Shown: positions 34,368 to 43,776, counted from the stretch's first letter. The stretch: DNA of 64,000 bases from Megasphaera paucivorans (GCF_900103535.1 NZ_FNHQ01000006.1:1-64000), one strand, 5' to 3'. Notes: a model not told the origin generated them from the letters alone. Program-made: numbers and translations.

Positions 34368-35540
34368 TTATTGCAGTGCTTGCCCCAGTCGTTTAATCCC
34401 CTCGGGAATTGCATCAACAGGTGTATTCGAATAGCTCAGACGAATATAATTATTTTTATTTTTTTCCGGGAAAAAACCACTGCCAGGAACAAATGACACA
34501 TTCCAAAAAGCGGTTGTCTTATTCAGCAATTCCTTGTCATCCATAAGTATTGGCAGTTTCAGCCAAACAAAGAAACCACCTTCAGGTACAACATACGAAA
34601 TGGTATCCGGCAAATATTTTTTAATCGCTTCTATCATAGTATTTCTTCTTTTAAGATACACCTGACGTACAGAAGCCACTCGGGCCTTCCAATCACTATT
34701 CGTCAAATAATAATATGCTAAAAATTGATCTATTGTGCTGCTTTGCGAATCACTGGTTCCTTTCAAAAGAACATATTTCTGCAATATGGAAGTATCTGCA
34801 CAGATCCAGCCAATACGCAGTCCAGGACATAGTGTTTTTGAAAAAGTACTTAAATAAATAACCATCCCGCTTGTATCAAAACTTTTTATAGGCGGTAATT
34901 TTTCTTCAGTAAAACGAATCTCACTGTATGGTGCATCCTCAATCACAGGAATACCATATACAGCTGCCAACTCCGCTATTTGTTTACGTTTTTTTAAGCT
35001 CATATAGCTCCCTGTCGGATTTTGAAAGTCAGGAATGGTATATATAAATTTGGCATCTCTATGTTTTTCTAGCGTTTGCTGCAAAGCTTCTATATTCATT
35101 CCGTCACTTTCCACCGGAATACCTATGCATTGTGCACCAGCTACTGAAAAGGTATTCAATGCCCCCAAATATGTTGGCGTTTCACAAATAACGGTATCAC
35201 CCGGATTAACAAAAAGCTGAGCAGAAAAATTAATTCCCTGCTGGGACCCTGTTGTAATCATAATATTTCCAGTGTCTGTCACAACACCTGCTTCCTTCAT
35301 GACGACAGCAGCCAATTTTTCCCGCAATGGCCCCAGCCCCTCTGTCGTTCCATATTGCAAAGCTTGTACTAATTCTCCTTTTGAAAAAAGCACATGGAAA
35401 GCCGTACTTATATCAGACAACGGAAATACGGCTGCATCCGGCCGCCCGGCTGAAAAAGATATCATATCCGGCTTATCATATAACGGATTTCGAATGTCTG
35501 ACTGAATAAATCTTTCTACACATGTTGCATACGCTGACAT
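34368..35540 (-). CDS. PLP-dependent aminotransferase (class I/II, 2-aminoadipate/branched-chain type)
   Basis: A 390-residue fold-type I aminotransferase. The PLP lysine is in STFSKTLCPGLRIGW near residue 235; the substrate-carboxylate arginine is in NYIRLSYSN near the C-terminus; the NPTGS of QNPTGSYMSL and the early SFSAGRPD motif match the LysN/KAT-II-like group, which acts on aminoadipate, aromatic or branched-chain amino acids. It lacks the GntR domain of MocR proteins. The start is the ATG before SAYATC, with AAGGAGGG upstream. A strong terminator hairpin sits only about 25 bases before the start codon. Confidence 0.87.
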   Translation of the reverse strand: MSAYATCVERFIQSDIRNPLYDKPDMISFSAGRPDAAVFPLSDISTAFHVLFSKGELVQALQYGTTEGLGPLREKLAAVVMKEAGVVTDTGNIMITTGSQQGINFSAQLFVNPGDTVICETPTYLGALNTFSVAGAQCIGIPVESDGMNIEALQQTLEKHRDAKFIYTIPDFQNPTGSYMSLKKRKQIAELAAVYGIPVIEDAPYSEIRFTEEKLPPIKSFDTSGMVIYLSTFSKTLCPGLRIGWICADTSILQKYVLLKGTSDSQSSTIDQFLAYYYLTNSDWKARVASVRQVYLKRRNTMIEAIKKYLPDTISYVVPEGGFFVWLKLPILMDDKELLNKTTAFWNVSFVPGSGFFPEKNKNNYIRLSYSNTPVDAIPEGIKRLGQALQ

Positions 35541-35564
35541 ACATTCCCTCCTTATATAAAAAAC

Positions 35565-35604
35565 ACAATGAGGTATTAACAAAACAGTGTTAATACCTCA
35601 TTGT
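35565..35604 (-). terminator. Terminator of the CGGC gene, abutting the aminotransferase ribosome site
   Basis: Perfect 16-base arms (ACAATGAGGTATTAAC and its complement) with an 8-base loop, followed on the minus strand by GTTTTTTATATAAGGAGG. The T-run therefore ends only a few bases before the aminotransferase ribosome site, so it may act as an attenuator for that gene as well. Confidence 0.88.
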
Positions 35605-35622
35605 ATACATTGCATGAAATTT

Positions 35623-36024
35623 TTAAAATTCCTTGTATATTCCTTCCTCGCGCTTCTTCGAAGCACCTTTGGAAATATAGGTTCCCAAAACCATAGGATA
35701 CCCTTTCCGTTCAATTATTTTTTTTATATATTCCAAGTGAGGACAAGGTGGACGATGATAATTATCTGAACAAATACAGGAAGCCAAATGAATGATTATA
35801 TCTTCTTTGTTCTCTTTATACCTGTTTATTTTTCGCAGCAAGTCTTCTAATTTGCCAGCCAGCCCAGCACCACAGCATCCACCGCAGGTAAACATCATAT
35901 AGCGGGCATCTGCCGGATAGTTTTCAAATTTTCCGGTCCGGTCATAAAACGTTTTCATACAGGCATATCCGACACATCGCGGGCTGACAATTTGGCACTG
36001 AACAATAACAACAAGTTTACTCAT
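35623..36024 (-). CDS. CGGC domain protein
   Basis: A 133-residue protein of the CGGC family (PF08821). Features are VQCQIVSPRCVGYACMK at the N-terminus, the name-giving MFTCGGCCGAG near residue 48, and LASCICSDNYHRPPCPH near 82. The conserved Cys/His set suggests a metal-binding domain; role unknown. GGGGGAG precedes the start. Confidence 0.88.
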   Translation of the reverse strand: MSKLVVIVQCQIVSPRCVGYACMKTFYDRTGKFENYPADARYMMFTCGGCCGAGLAGKLEDLLRKINRYKENKEDIIIHLASCICSDNYHRPPCPHLEYIKKIIERKGYPMVLGTYISKGASKKREEGIYKEF

Positions 36025-36107
36025 ATGGACTCCCCCTGTATTTATATCATATTTTAATAGTGCTATTATACAGACTGCAACAAATTATGTCCATATGGTC
36101 ATCCTAT

Positions 36108-37304
36108 TTATTCTTCCTGCTTAATGTTTTTCACAAGCTGTTGGAATTTCATGGCACTATTCAACATGATATTGATACCTATAGAAAATGCATTTTCATC
36201 AATACGGAACTTGGTGCTATGAGTAGGATAGGTATACCCTAGTTTATCATTTCCCATTCCGACAAAGTAGAAACATCCCGGAGCTTTTGTAAGATACTGA
36301 GAAAAATCTTCTCCTCCCATTCCCGGATCCATTTCAATTACCGTATCCGGACCATACAATTCGTTGGCCGCAGCAACAAGTTCCCGCGTATATTCAGGTG
36401 TGTTGTAAAGGAAATTATAACCTGTCTGATACTCACAAACGGCAGTCATCCCAAACGCCTCCGCATATGCTTGTGCAATATGTTGAATATGATCAGCAAT
36501 AAGCTGTCGATTTTTCTCAGAATATGTTCGGACTGTGCCGCGGATTATTGCCGTATCAGGAATTACATTATCAGCTGTTCCTGCATGAAACTGAGTTACT
36601 GTCAAAACAGCGGTCTCTTTAGCCGGAATCTGACGTGACACAATTTGCTGCAGTGCCGTCACAATTTGTGCTGCAACCGGTATCGGATCAAGACAATTTT
36701 CCGGAGCCGAACCATGTCCGCCGCTCCCTTGAATTGTAATTCCAAAACAATCGGAATTTGCTGTCATATACCCTTCTCTGACTCCTATATGTCCTACGTT
36801 ATATTGAGGAGCCGCATGCTGTCCAATAATAGCATCTACTCCATCCATGACTCCCTTTTGCACAAGTTCCTTAGCACCACCGGGAAAGTATTCTTCCGCA
36901 GCTTGAAAAATGAAGACAAAAGATCCCGATACATTTTTTTTATTTTCAGCCAATACATGTACTGCCCCAAGCAACATTGCCGTATGCGTATCATGACCGC
37001 AGGCGTGCATAATTCCCGGTCGTTTAGAAGAAAAAGATACCCCGCTTTCTTCTGGCATTCGAAGTGCGTCAATATCCGCCCGCAGCGCAATTGTCGGGCC
37101 CGGTTTATCCCCTGATAACCGGGCCACGACACCGGTTGCCGCTACCCGTTCATATGTTACTCCCGGCAAATCTTTAATTTGTTCAATAATATACTCTGTC
37201 GTCTCAAATTCTTCAAAAGACGCTTCCGGATACTCATGCAAATGTCGGCGCCATTCCTTCACCTTTGGTATAATCGAATCAACAGATTCTGCAAATACAT
37301 TCAT
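36108..37304 (-). CDS. M20D amidohydrolase (N-acyl-amino-acid / IAA-amino-acid hydrolase type)
   Basis: A 398-residue zinc amidohydrolase. Motifs: RRHLHEYPEASFEE, LRADIDALRMPEE, the metal-binding HACGHDTHTAML near residue 105, QAAEEYFPGGAKE with the catalytic Glu, and a C-terminal GGEDFSQYL. It releases amino acids from N-acyl or dipeptide-like conjugates. The start follows GAGGGGATAG. It begins 11 bases after the oppF stop, as last gene of the oligopeptide ABC operon, so the imported substrate is likely hydrolysed by it. Confidence 0.9.
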   Translation of the reverse strand: MNVFAESVDSIIPKVKEWRRHLHEYPEASFEEFETTEYIIEQIKDLPGVTYERVAATGVVARLSGDKPGPTIALRADIDALRMPEESGVSFSSKRPGIMHACGHDTHTAMLLGAVHVLAENKKNVSGSFVFIFQAAEEYFPGGAKELVQKGVMDGVDAIIGQHAAPQYNVGHIGVREGYMTANSDCFGITIQGSGGHGSAPENCLDPIPVAAQIVTALQQIVSRQIPAKETAVLTVTQFHAGTADNVIPDTAIIRGTVRTYSEKNRQLIADHIQHIAQAYAEAFGMTAVCEYQTGYNFLYNTPEYTRELVAAANELYGPDTVIEMDPGMGGEDFSQYLTKAPGCFYFVGMGNDKLGYTYPTHSTKFRIDENAFSIGINIMLNSAMKFQQLVKNIKQEE

Positions 37305-37315
37305 TTCTATCCCCT

Positions 37316-38311
37316 CTATGAATTAATTTCTTTCTTTTTCCCCAATTGTTCTGCATATTTTTGTTTATACATCGGCAACTCTTCTTCCGAGCAATATATA
37401 AAATGTTCCGGACCAATTTCGTACATATCCGCCTTAATTTCCTTCGGATATCGATGGATCGATGGATCATAGTCAATACGCCTACGCTTCCGTTCTTGCT
37501 GTAAATCTGTTAGCGGCGATGCAGAAAGCAAGGAAATAGTGTATGGATGAAGCGGACAATTATACAATTCATCTGCTTCAGCCAATTCCAAAATTTTACC
37601 ATCCTTCATTACGCCGATACGGTCACTAATATATTTCACCATCGCTAAATCATGTGCAATAAAAAGATATGTCATTTCTCTTTCCTGCCGTAATTGAATG
37701 AGAAGATTGACAATCTGTGCCTGGATTGATACATCCAAAGCCGATAAACATTCGTCGGCAATAATAAAATCAGGTTTTACACACAAGGCTCTGGCAATAC
37801 CGATACGCTGACACTGTCCTCCTGAAAATTCTGTAGGATACCGATTAGCATACGAACGATTTATACCGACAATGTCCATCATTTCATACACTTGCCTGTT
37901 TACTTCTTCATCCGTAGAACAAATGCCATGAACGCGCAATGCATCTCCGATAATTTTTTTCACAGGTATTCTCGGATTCAGCGAAGCAAACGGATCTTGA
38001 AAAATCATCTGCATGGATTTACGGAATTTCAGCATTTCATTTCGTCCATGAATATCCGTAATATCTTCTCCTTTGTAGATGACCCGTCCGTCGGTAATAT
38101 CCTCTAATTTTATCAGCGTTCGTCCCGTAGTAGATTTACCGCTCCCCGATTCACCCACCAGTCCGAATGTTTCTCCTTTGTATATAGTGAAGGATACATC
38201 ATCTACAGCCCGTACCTCACTTTTTTTTCGCGAATTAAAAATTTTATGTAAATTACGTACCGTAAGAATTGCTTCCTTTTTACCGGCCGCTTGCGGCATG
38301 GCTTCCGACAT
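37316..38311 (-). CDS. oppF: Oligopeptide/dipeptide ABC transporter ATP-binding protein
   Basis: A 331-residue ATPase: Walker [13 protein letters not shown] signature [15 protein letters not shown], Walker [14 protein letters not shown]-loop in FIAHDLAM, and the C-terminal oligopeptide/dipeptide extension ([15 protein letters not shown]). The start is the ATG before SEAMPQA, with GGGGGTG upstream. It overlaps the end of oppD by about 30 bases. Functions as one half of the OppD/F ATPase heterodimer on the inner face of the membrane. Confidence 0.93.
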   Translation of the reverse strand: MSEAMPQAAGKKEAILTVRNLHKIFNSRKKSEVRAVDDVSFTIYKGETFGLVGESGSGKSTTGRTLIKLEDITDGRVIYKGEDITDIHGRNEMLKFRKSMQMIFQDPFASLNPRIPVKKIIGDALRVHGICSTDEEVNRQVYEMMDIVGINRSYANRYPTEFSGGQCQRIGIARALCVKPDFIIADECLSALDVSIQAQIVNLLIQLRQEREMTYLFIAHDLAMVKYISDRIGVMKDGKILELAEADELYNCPLHPYTISLLSASPLTDLQQERKRRRIDYDPSIHRYPKEIKADMYEIGPEHFIYCSEEELPMYKQKYAEQLGKKKEINS

Positions 38312-39374
38312 AAGCTTCACCCCCTTTATCCTTTTTCATAAAAGAATTAAAAATATGCTGCCGCCGTATAATTTCCGGCGGTGGAGTAACTTTTGGCGCA
38401 TCAGGATGCAAGAGCCAAGTGGCCGCTGCATGAGAAGCACTCACCGTAAAGAAAGGCGGTTCTTCCTCAAAATCAATAGCCAATGCATATGCATTTCGAG
38501 GTGCAAAAGCATCTCCTTTAGGCATATGCAGCAAATTAGGCGGTGCTCCCGGAATGCTATACAAGGACGCATCTTTCGTATCCAAAGATGGCATAGAACA
38601 AATAAGTCCCCATGTATATGGGTGCTGCGGATTATAGAAAATTTCTTCAGCTGTTCCTATTTCTATAATGCGTCCTGCATACATAACAGCTACCCGGTCT
38701 GCCACATGCGCCACAACACCCAAGTCATGGGTAATAAATATGACCGACATATTGAGTTTTGCTTTAAGATCATCAATAAGATCCAAAATTTGTGACTGTA
38801 TCGTCACATCCAATGCAGTCGTAGGTTCATCGGCAATAAGGATATCCGGCTTACAAGCCAGCGACAAGGCTATCATGACACGTTGACGCATACCGCCTGA
38901 AAATTGATGCGGATAATTCTTACAACTTTCCTCAGGATTGCGGATTCCCACAAGTCTCATAAGTTCAATTGCTTCCATCATGGCCTTATCCTTAGGCATT
39001 TTTTCATGAATCAGTATAGATTCTGCAATCTGCTTTCCTACGGTCATCGTTGGATTCAAAGAAGTCATCGGGTCTTGGAAGATCATTGCGATCTTCCTCC
39101 CCCTTATTTTTTCCATTTCCCGCTCTGATAACTCAAGCAGATTTTTACCTTGATACAATATTTCCCCTTGATCATACACTGTATTTTTTTGAGGCAGCAC
39201 TCTGTTAATGGCTTTCATGGAAACTGATTTACCCGAGCCTGATTCTCCCACAATTGCCAATGTTTCCCCTTTTTTTAAATCAAAATTCACACCGCGAACG
39301 GCTGATACTTTGCCGTCTAACGTTTGGAATGATATAGTCAAATCTTTAACGCTTAAAATTATTTCGCTCATCAT
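38280..39374 (-). CDS. oppD: Oligopeptide/dipeptide ABC transporter ATP-binding protein
   Basis: About 365 residues: Walker [10 protein letters not shown], signature [15 protein letters not shown], Walker [13 protein letters not shown], and the oligopeptide extension ([17 protein letters not shown]). The start is one of two adjacent ATG codons behind GAGAGGAG; the longest frame would reach 13 codons further to the oppA stop. Its tail (about 80 residues after the extension) is longer than usual and overlaps oppF. Confidence 0.92.
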   Translation of the reverse strand: MMSEIILSVKDLTISFQTLDGKVSAVRGVNFDLKKGETLAIVGESGSGKSVSMKAINRVLPQKNTVYDQGEILYQGKNLLELSEREMEKIRGRKIAMIFQDPMTSLNPTMTVGKQIAESILIHEKMPKDKAMMEAIELMRLVGIRNPEESCKNYPHQFSGGMRQRVMIALSLACKPDILIADEPTTALDVTIQSQILDLIDDLKAKLNMSVIFITHDLGVVAHVADRVAVMYAGRIIEIGTAEEIFYNPQHPYTWGLICSMPSLDTKDASLYSIPGAPPNLLHMPKGDAFAPRNAYALAIDFEEEPPFFTVSASHAAATWLLHPDAPKVTPPPEIIRRQHIFNSFMKKDKGGEAYVGSHAASGR

Positions 39375-39412
39375 GCCGCTCCTCTCTGCTTGAGTAATCG
39401 CTGGAGATTCCA

Positions 39413-41038
39413 TTATTCAAAATGCCATTCATTAATGTCATCCAATGAACCTTCCCAGAAATCTTTGATACCGCCTTTAAGGTTTTTACTTTGAGCCATG
39501 ATATAATCTGTTTCATATAAAGATGTAACAAATTGATTATCCCGCATATATTTTTGAATTTCAACATATGCCGTTTTGCGCTGATCTGCCGAAGTCATTG
39601 CAGCCGCCTTTAACATCATGTCCGTAAGTTTTGGATCATCCGTGTGTGCGAAGTTGCTGCTGCCGCCGGGAATAAAATATGAACTGTAATCCGGATCTGC
39701 CGTAAGTCCGTATCCCAAAAGCAACAGTTCATAATCGCCTTTTTTAGCATTTCCAAGAACAGTAGGGAAATCTAATTTTTGTTGCTTTACATTCAATCCA
39801 ATAGCCTTAAGATCTTGTTGAATCAGATCTGCGGACTGTTCACGCAATACATTTCCCAAAGGCACCTGCAATGTTAATTCTTTCGATGTATCAAATCCGG
39901 AAGCAGCTAATTCTTCCTTAGCTTTAGCAGGATCATATGGCAGTGGTTCCACGCTCTTATCATAAACCGGGCTAGCCATAGTATATACGGTCGGAACTAC
40001 CTGTGCTGTTCCCTTATAAAGCTGATCAACAAGTTGTTTTCTATTGATGGCCATTGTAACTGCACGACGGAACTTAACATTAAACATAGGATTGTTGTTA
40101 TTTACTTCCAAATACTGTCCTGCAAAAGAAGGTGCTGTTTTAACAATCAATTTACTGTCTTTTTTCAAAACATCTAAGTCCTTGACAGGAATGACACCTA
40201 TACCGCCACCCGCTGCTAACTGTACATTGCCGGACTTAAGTTCCGTTACAAGGTTAGTCCCATTCATCACTCGAATAAATATTTTTTTCAATTTTGGGGC
40301 ACCCTTGTAATAGTCTTCATTGGCTGCATATTCAACATGATCATTAGTAACGTAAGCCACAAACTTATATGCACCACTAGTTACTGTCGGTTTTGTTGCT
40401 ACCTCTGAATTAGCAATAGCTGCCGGATCAATCTTTTCAAATACATGTTTCGGTACAATATATACTTCAAACCCTAACATACTTTTTAAATAATTGGGAT
40501 CTACAGGCGCTTTTGTCTTAAAAACAACCGTTTTTTCATCCTTGGCTGCAAGTCCCGGAATCGCATCGCCGCTGACTAATTTTCCTTTATCATCTACACC
40601 TTCCAACATATTAATATACGTTCCTTTAGAGGTTTCTACCTTAGGATTCGCTATTAAATTAAGTGTATACACTACGTCAGCTGCGGTAACAGGTGTACCA
40701 TCTGTCCATTTTGCTTTAGGATTAATTTTAATAGTAAAATTTTGATTATCCTGAGATTCAAAACTTTCTGCTAATTGTGGTGTAAATTTATTAGGTTCCG
40801 GCATTCCCAGCAATGTGTCATACATAAAACGAATTGCAAACTGTCCGGCAATCCCAGGATTAAACAACGGATTAAATGAATCCGGCGCATTTGTCATTCC
40901 AATATACAAGGTATCCCCCGTTTTTCCGCCAGCTCCACCTTTGTTTCCGCCGCATCCGCTAAGCATAGCTACACCTACCAACATAGAAACACCCAAAATA
41001 AGACTTCTCCGTTTACGCATCCAATTCAACAAGCCCAT
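39413..41038 (-). CDS. oppA: Peptide ABC transporter substrate-binding lipoprotein
   Basis: A 541-residue family 5 solute-binding protein. The signal peptide ends in the lipobox MLSGC (Cys near 29), so it is a membrane-anchored lipoprotein. GDTLYIGMTNAPDSFNPLF opens the mature domain; TDGTPVTAADVVYTLNLI is the family 5 signature. The start is the ATG before GLLNWM, placed seven bases after GGGG; an ATG two codons earlier is too close. The ligand is not readable; peptide or amino-acid conjugate is inferred from the M20 gene in the operon. Confidence 0.92.
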   Translation of the reverse strand: MGLLNWMRKRRSLILGVSMLVGVAMLSGCGGNKGGAGGKTGDTLYIGMTNAPDSFNPLFNPGIAGQFAIRFMYDTLLGMPEPNKFTPQLAESFESQDNQNFTIKINPKAKWTDGTPVTAADVVYTLNLIANPKVETSKGTYINMLEGVDDKGKLVSGDAIPGLAAKDEKTVVFKTKAPVDPNYLKSMLGFEVYIVPKHVFEKIDPAAIANSEVATKPTVTSGAYKFVAYVTNDHVEYAANEDYYKGAPKLKKIFIRVMNGTNLVTELKSGNVQLAAGGGIGVIPVKDLDVLKKDSKLIVKTAPSFAGQYLEVNNNNPMFNVKFRRAVTMAINRKQLVDQLYKGTAQVVPTVYTMASPVYDKSVEPLPYDPAKAKEELAASGFDTSKELTLQVPLGNVLREQSADLIQQDLKAIGLNVKQQKLDFPTVLGNAKKGDYELLLLGYGLTADPDYSSYFIPGGSSNFAHTDDPKLTDMMLKAAAMTSADQRKTAYVEIQKYMRDNQFVTSLYETDYIMAQSKNLKGGIKDFWEGSLDDINEWHFE

Positions 41039-41085
41039 GATCATACCCCTTTCTTATTTTCATACAAAATATACAATGCTGTTTT

Positions 41086-42036
41086 CTATTTTGAATCTCC
41101 ATCTATCGCTTCATTAAGTCCGTCACCCAAAAAGTTTATTGTAAGTACAGCAATAAGGATAGCAATTCCCGGTGGAATCCAACGCCAAGGTTCTTCTGAT
41201 AAAATAGTAATAGACTGAGCACTCGTCAACATATTGCCCCAACTAGCTGCCGGCGGCTGTACCCCCATTCCCAGAAAACTCAAAGAAGCTTCAATGAGAA
41301 TAGCCGATGCAATACCAAACGTACAATTAACGAGAATCGGTGATAATACATTTGGCAAAATATGTTTGAATACAATAGTTCCCGGGGAATAGCCGGTAAC
41401 AATGGCAGCCGACACATAGTCCATTGATTTAACACGAAGTACTTCGCCCCTGACCAATCGACAAATAGGCGGCCATCCCATAAGTCCCATTACCAACATA
41501 ACGGTTATCATATTCGGCCCTATTAAACTAACGATAACAAGAATAATCATAAATTGCGGATACGCCATAAACACTTCCGTAATCCGCATAATAATACCAT
41601 CAATCACCCCGCCAAAATATCCCGATAAAAGGCCCAAGGTAATGCCAATCGCTGCATAAATAACTACTGATCCGATGCCGACAATCAGAGATACCTGAGA
41701 ACCATAAATCAAGCGGCTCAATACGTCACGCCCTACATCATCAGTCCCCAGCAAATGTGCAATTGATGGAGCTTCGTCAAAAGCACCTACTGTCTGTACC
41801 GGATCATATGGAGAAATAACCGGAGCGAGTACTGCCAAGAGTATAATCGCAAAAAACAAGAACATACTCCAATACGCTACTCGATTCTTACAGAAACGCC
41901 GCCATGTAATTTTTCCCCAAGATTCGACTTTTTCCGCAGTCTTCTTCTGTGCCTCTTTTTCTTCTTGAATAAATTCCGGATTAAACTGGCCTAACATGCC
42001 GTTTTGATGAACTAAAACTAATTTTTCCGCATCCAT
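41086..42036 (-). CDS. oppC: Peptide ABC transporter permease
   Basis: A 316-residue permease with a long cytoplasmic N-terminus (about 45 residues), TM1 at AYWSMFLFFAIILLAVLAP, and the EAA coupling loop SAAIVTGYSPGTIVFKHILPN near residue 215. It has the DppC/OppC pattern of six helices. AAGGGGG-type site upstream. It pairs with oppB 14 bases upstream to form the membrane channel. Confidence 0.92.
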   Translation of the reverse strand: MDAEKLVLVHQNGMLGQFNPEFIQEEKEAQKKTAEKVESWGKITWRRFCKNRVAYWSMFLFFAIILLAVLAPVISPYDPVQTVGAFDEAPSIAHLLGTDDVGRDVLSRLIYGSQVSLIVGIGSVVIYAAIGITLGLLSGYFGGVIDGIIMRITEVFMAYPQFMIILVIVSLIGPNMITVMLVMGLMGWPPICRLVRGEVLRVKSMDYVSAAIVTGYSPGTIVFKHILPNVLSPILVNCTFGIASAILIEASLSFLGMGVQPPAASWGNMLTSAQSITILSEEPWRWIPPGIAILIAVLTINFLGDGLNEAIDGDSK

Positions 42037-42050
42037 ATACGCTTCCCCCT

Positions 42051-43010
42051 TTATTTACTGTATTTGATTCGCGGATCAATGACGGCATACATGATATCCA
42101 CCAATAGATTAGCTGCCAGTACAGCAACCGCCGATAAAATAACAATAGCCATCAGTATCGGGTAGTCACGCGAATTAATAGCAGCAACAGTCAATGAGCC
42201 AATTCCCGGCCATTGGAAAATCTGTTCCGTTATAACGGCACCACCAATAACCTTAGGAAGATCCGTCCCAATAACTGTAACAATGGGAATCAGAGAATTA
42301 CGAAAAACATGAGCAGATAAAATTTGTTTCTGGTCCAATCCTTTTGCCAAAGCTGTACGAATATAGTTTTGACTTAATACATCCAATACACTCGCCCGGA
42401 CATACCGAATCATATTAGCAGAAAACTGTGATGCCATAACAATTACTGGTAAAACAAGGTGCATCATTCTATCACCCATATCATTTTCTGCTCCGAGAAC
42501 TGTCATGCCGCCGGTCGGGAAAATATCAATTTGAACAGCAAAGAGATAAATCAGGGCCAATCCTAAAAAAAACGGTGGAAAAGATACATTGAAAAATGTC
42601 CAGCCAATAATAGCTCGGTCGACCCAGGAATTTTTACGTAACGCTGCTATTATTCCTAAGGGAATTGCCGATACATAGGCTACAATCAAACTAATACTCA
42701 TAAGTATTAACGTTGGGCTAAGACGCTGCCCGATAATTTCCAGTACAGGCTGCCGATTACCAAAGGAAAATCCCATATTACCACTTAAAAAATTTCCAAT
42801 CCAATCTACATACTGTACGACTAACGGTTTATCCAATCCTAATGCTGCTCTTGTAATTTCGACCTGAGCCTGTGTCATATCCGGTGTAATATACATATCT
42901 GCCGGGTCACCCGGTGTCAGGTGTACCAGGACGAATGCACCTACGGATATAAGAAAGAGGACAGGAATCGAAATAGCCAGTCTTTTTAAAATATACATAC
43001 CCACTTGCAT
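42051..43010 (-). CDS. oppB: Peptide ABC transporter permease
   Basis: A 319-residue permease; TM1 RLAISIPVLFLISVGAFVLVHLTPGDPADMY is diagnostic of DppB/OppB, and the EAA loop IRTALAKGLDQKQILSAHVF (near residue 215) couples to the ATPases. First gene of the operon. GGGGGG lies close to the ATG; an ATG four codons later is possible. A short leader frame overlaps its start. The promoter and a terminator-like hairpin lie about 110-165 bases upstream. Confidence 0.92.
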   Translation of the reverse strand: MQVGMYILKRLAISIPVLFLISVGAFVLVHLTPGDPADMYITPDMTQAQVEITRAALGLDKPLVVQYVDWIGNFLSGNMGFSFGNRQPVLEIIGQRLSPTLILMSISLIVAYVSAIPLGIIAALRKNSWVDRAIIGWTFFNVSFPPFFLGLALIYLFAVQIDIFPTGGMTVLGAENDMGDRMMHLVLPVIVMASQFSANMIRYVRASVLDVLSQNYIRTALAKGLDQKQILSAHVFRNSLIPIVTVIGTDLPKVIGGAVITEQIFQWPGIGSLTVAAINSRDYPILMAIVILSAVAVLAANLLVDIMYAVIDPRIKYSK

Positions 43011-43042
43011 TTCCCCCCTTTAAATAATTGCGTTATCATCAT
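42986..43042 (-). CDS. Possible 18-codon leader peptide overlapping the oppB start
   Basis: GGAGG is followed five bases later by ATGATG and an 18-codon frame, MMITQLFKGGKCKWVCIF, whose stop lies about 25 bases inside oppB in another frame. Ribosomes translating it would pass over the oppB ribosome site and start. It may couple or tune oppB translation; it could equally be chance. Confidence 0.4.
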   Translation of the reverse strand: MMITQLFKGGKCKWVCIF

Positions 43043-43108
43043 ATGGTCCTCCATGAATTAGTCATGTAGATATTAATTTTAACCACCCCATCTCTTAAAT
43101 AAATAAAC

Positions 43109-43143
43109 AAAAAGCAATGGCGTCCCTATAGCGTCATTGCTTT
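43109..43143 (-). promoter_or_regulatory. Terminator-like hairpin at the 5' end of the opp transcript
   Basis: AAAGCAATGACG and CGCCATTGCTTT pair (one mismatch) around a 9-base loop, and TTTTTGTTTATTT follows on the minus strand. No minus-strand gene lies upstream for it to terminate. The predicted opp promoter places the start of transcription at the very base of this stem, so it would form a 5'-terminal stem-loop or an attenuator. Confidence 0.55.
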
Positions 43144-43148
43144 GATTT

Positions 43149-43177
43149 ATTATTACACTAATTAATTTAATAGTCAA
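43149..43177 (-). promoter_or_regulatory. Predicted promoter of the opp operon
   Basis: TTGACT, a 17-base spacer ending TGT, and AATAAT on the minus strand, an extended -10 promoter. The 320-base region between oppB and ssrA holds this promoter, the hairpin, the leader frame and the ssrA promoter. Confidence 0.6.
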
Positions 43178-43281
43178 GTATATTATTTATAATATTTAAT
43201 TTATTACAAATCTGTATGATGATATTTTTTATACTCATGCTTCCTTTTTTGCTCTTTTATATGATTCACCAATCTGCCCAC

Positions 43282-43311
43282 TTGGATTTCTCCCCATACT
43301 TGTGCTATACT
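43282..43311 (+). promoter_or_regulatory. Promoter of ssrA
   Basis: TTGGAT, an 18-base spacer and TATACT, placing the start of transcription some 13-15 bases before the mature 5' end of tmRNA. Confidence 0.7.
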
Positions 43312-43331
43312 ACATATGTACCGCACAGCAT

Positions 43332-43682
43332 GGGGACGTAAAGGTTTCGACGGTGGCGGTTGTATCATAAATAGCGAGCCGGGGTTTCATCTGCCCGTAA
43401 ATCGGTGAAAACGTTAAATTAAACGCTAAAGAAGAAAATTTTGCCTTAGCTGCTTAATGCAGCTAACGTCTCTTTCTGCTAATCCTGCGTGCAGATTGCA
43501 GACGTCATCTAGCGGGATACCTATCAACTTTGCCTGAAAGCTGACAAGGGAATCTTACAGGCTGGAGCAGTTTAGTTTGTCCTTGTACGAACGCTGCTTA
43601 AGATAATCAACAAGGTCTGCGCTCGGAGAAGTTTATGGGGCAGCGTTATCGGACAGGAGTTCGACTCTCCTCGTCTCCACCA
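43332..43682 (+). ncRNA. ssrA: Transfer-messenger RNA (tmRNA)
   Basis: tmRNA rescues stalled ribosomes and tags incomplete proteins. The 5' end GGGGACGTAAAGGTTTCGACG and the 3' T-arm and acceptor end GGAGTTCGACTCTCC then CGTCTCCACCA are diagnostic; 5' GGGGACG pairs with 3' CGTCTCC. CCA is encoded. The tag frame, beginning at a GGT resume codon after an in-frame TAA, reads GENVKLNAKEENFALAA before TAA, so the tag is (A)GENVKLNAKEENFALAA with the usual ALAA end. Length 351 bases, one piece, standard. Pseudoknot regions follow the tag. Confidence 0.97.
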
Positions 43683-43729
43683 TTTATATGTACAAAAAAT
43701 GAAGAATGCTTTTTGCAGTTCTTTTCCCC

Positions 43730-43776
43730 AATAGAAATCCGAATGATTTTCAAAAAATCATTCGGATTTCTATTTT
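43730..43776 (+). terminator. Terminator of ssrA
   Basis: Perfect 21-base arms (AATAGAAATCCGAATGATTTT and its complement trimmed) with a 3-base loop, then TTTTTAATTT. It lies about 50 bases after the tmRNA 3' end. Confidence 0.9.

Noticed and set aside
40044-40310. Long plus-strand frames opposite oppA and other real genes
   Set aside because: Antisense shadows of well-supported genes, without ribosome sites or domains.
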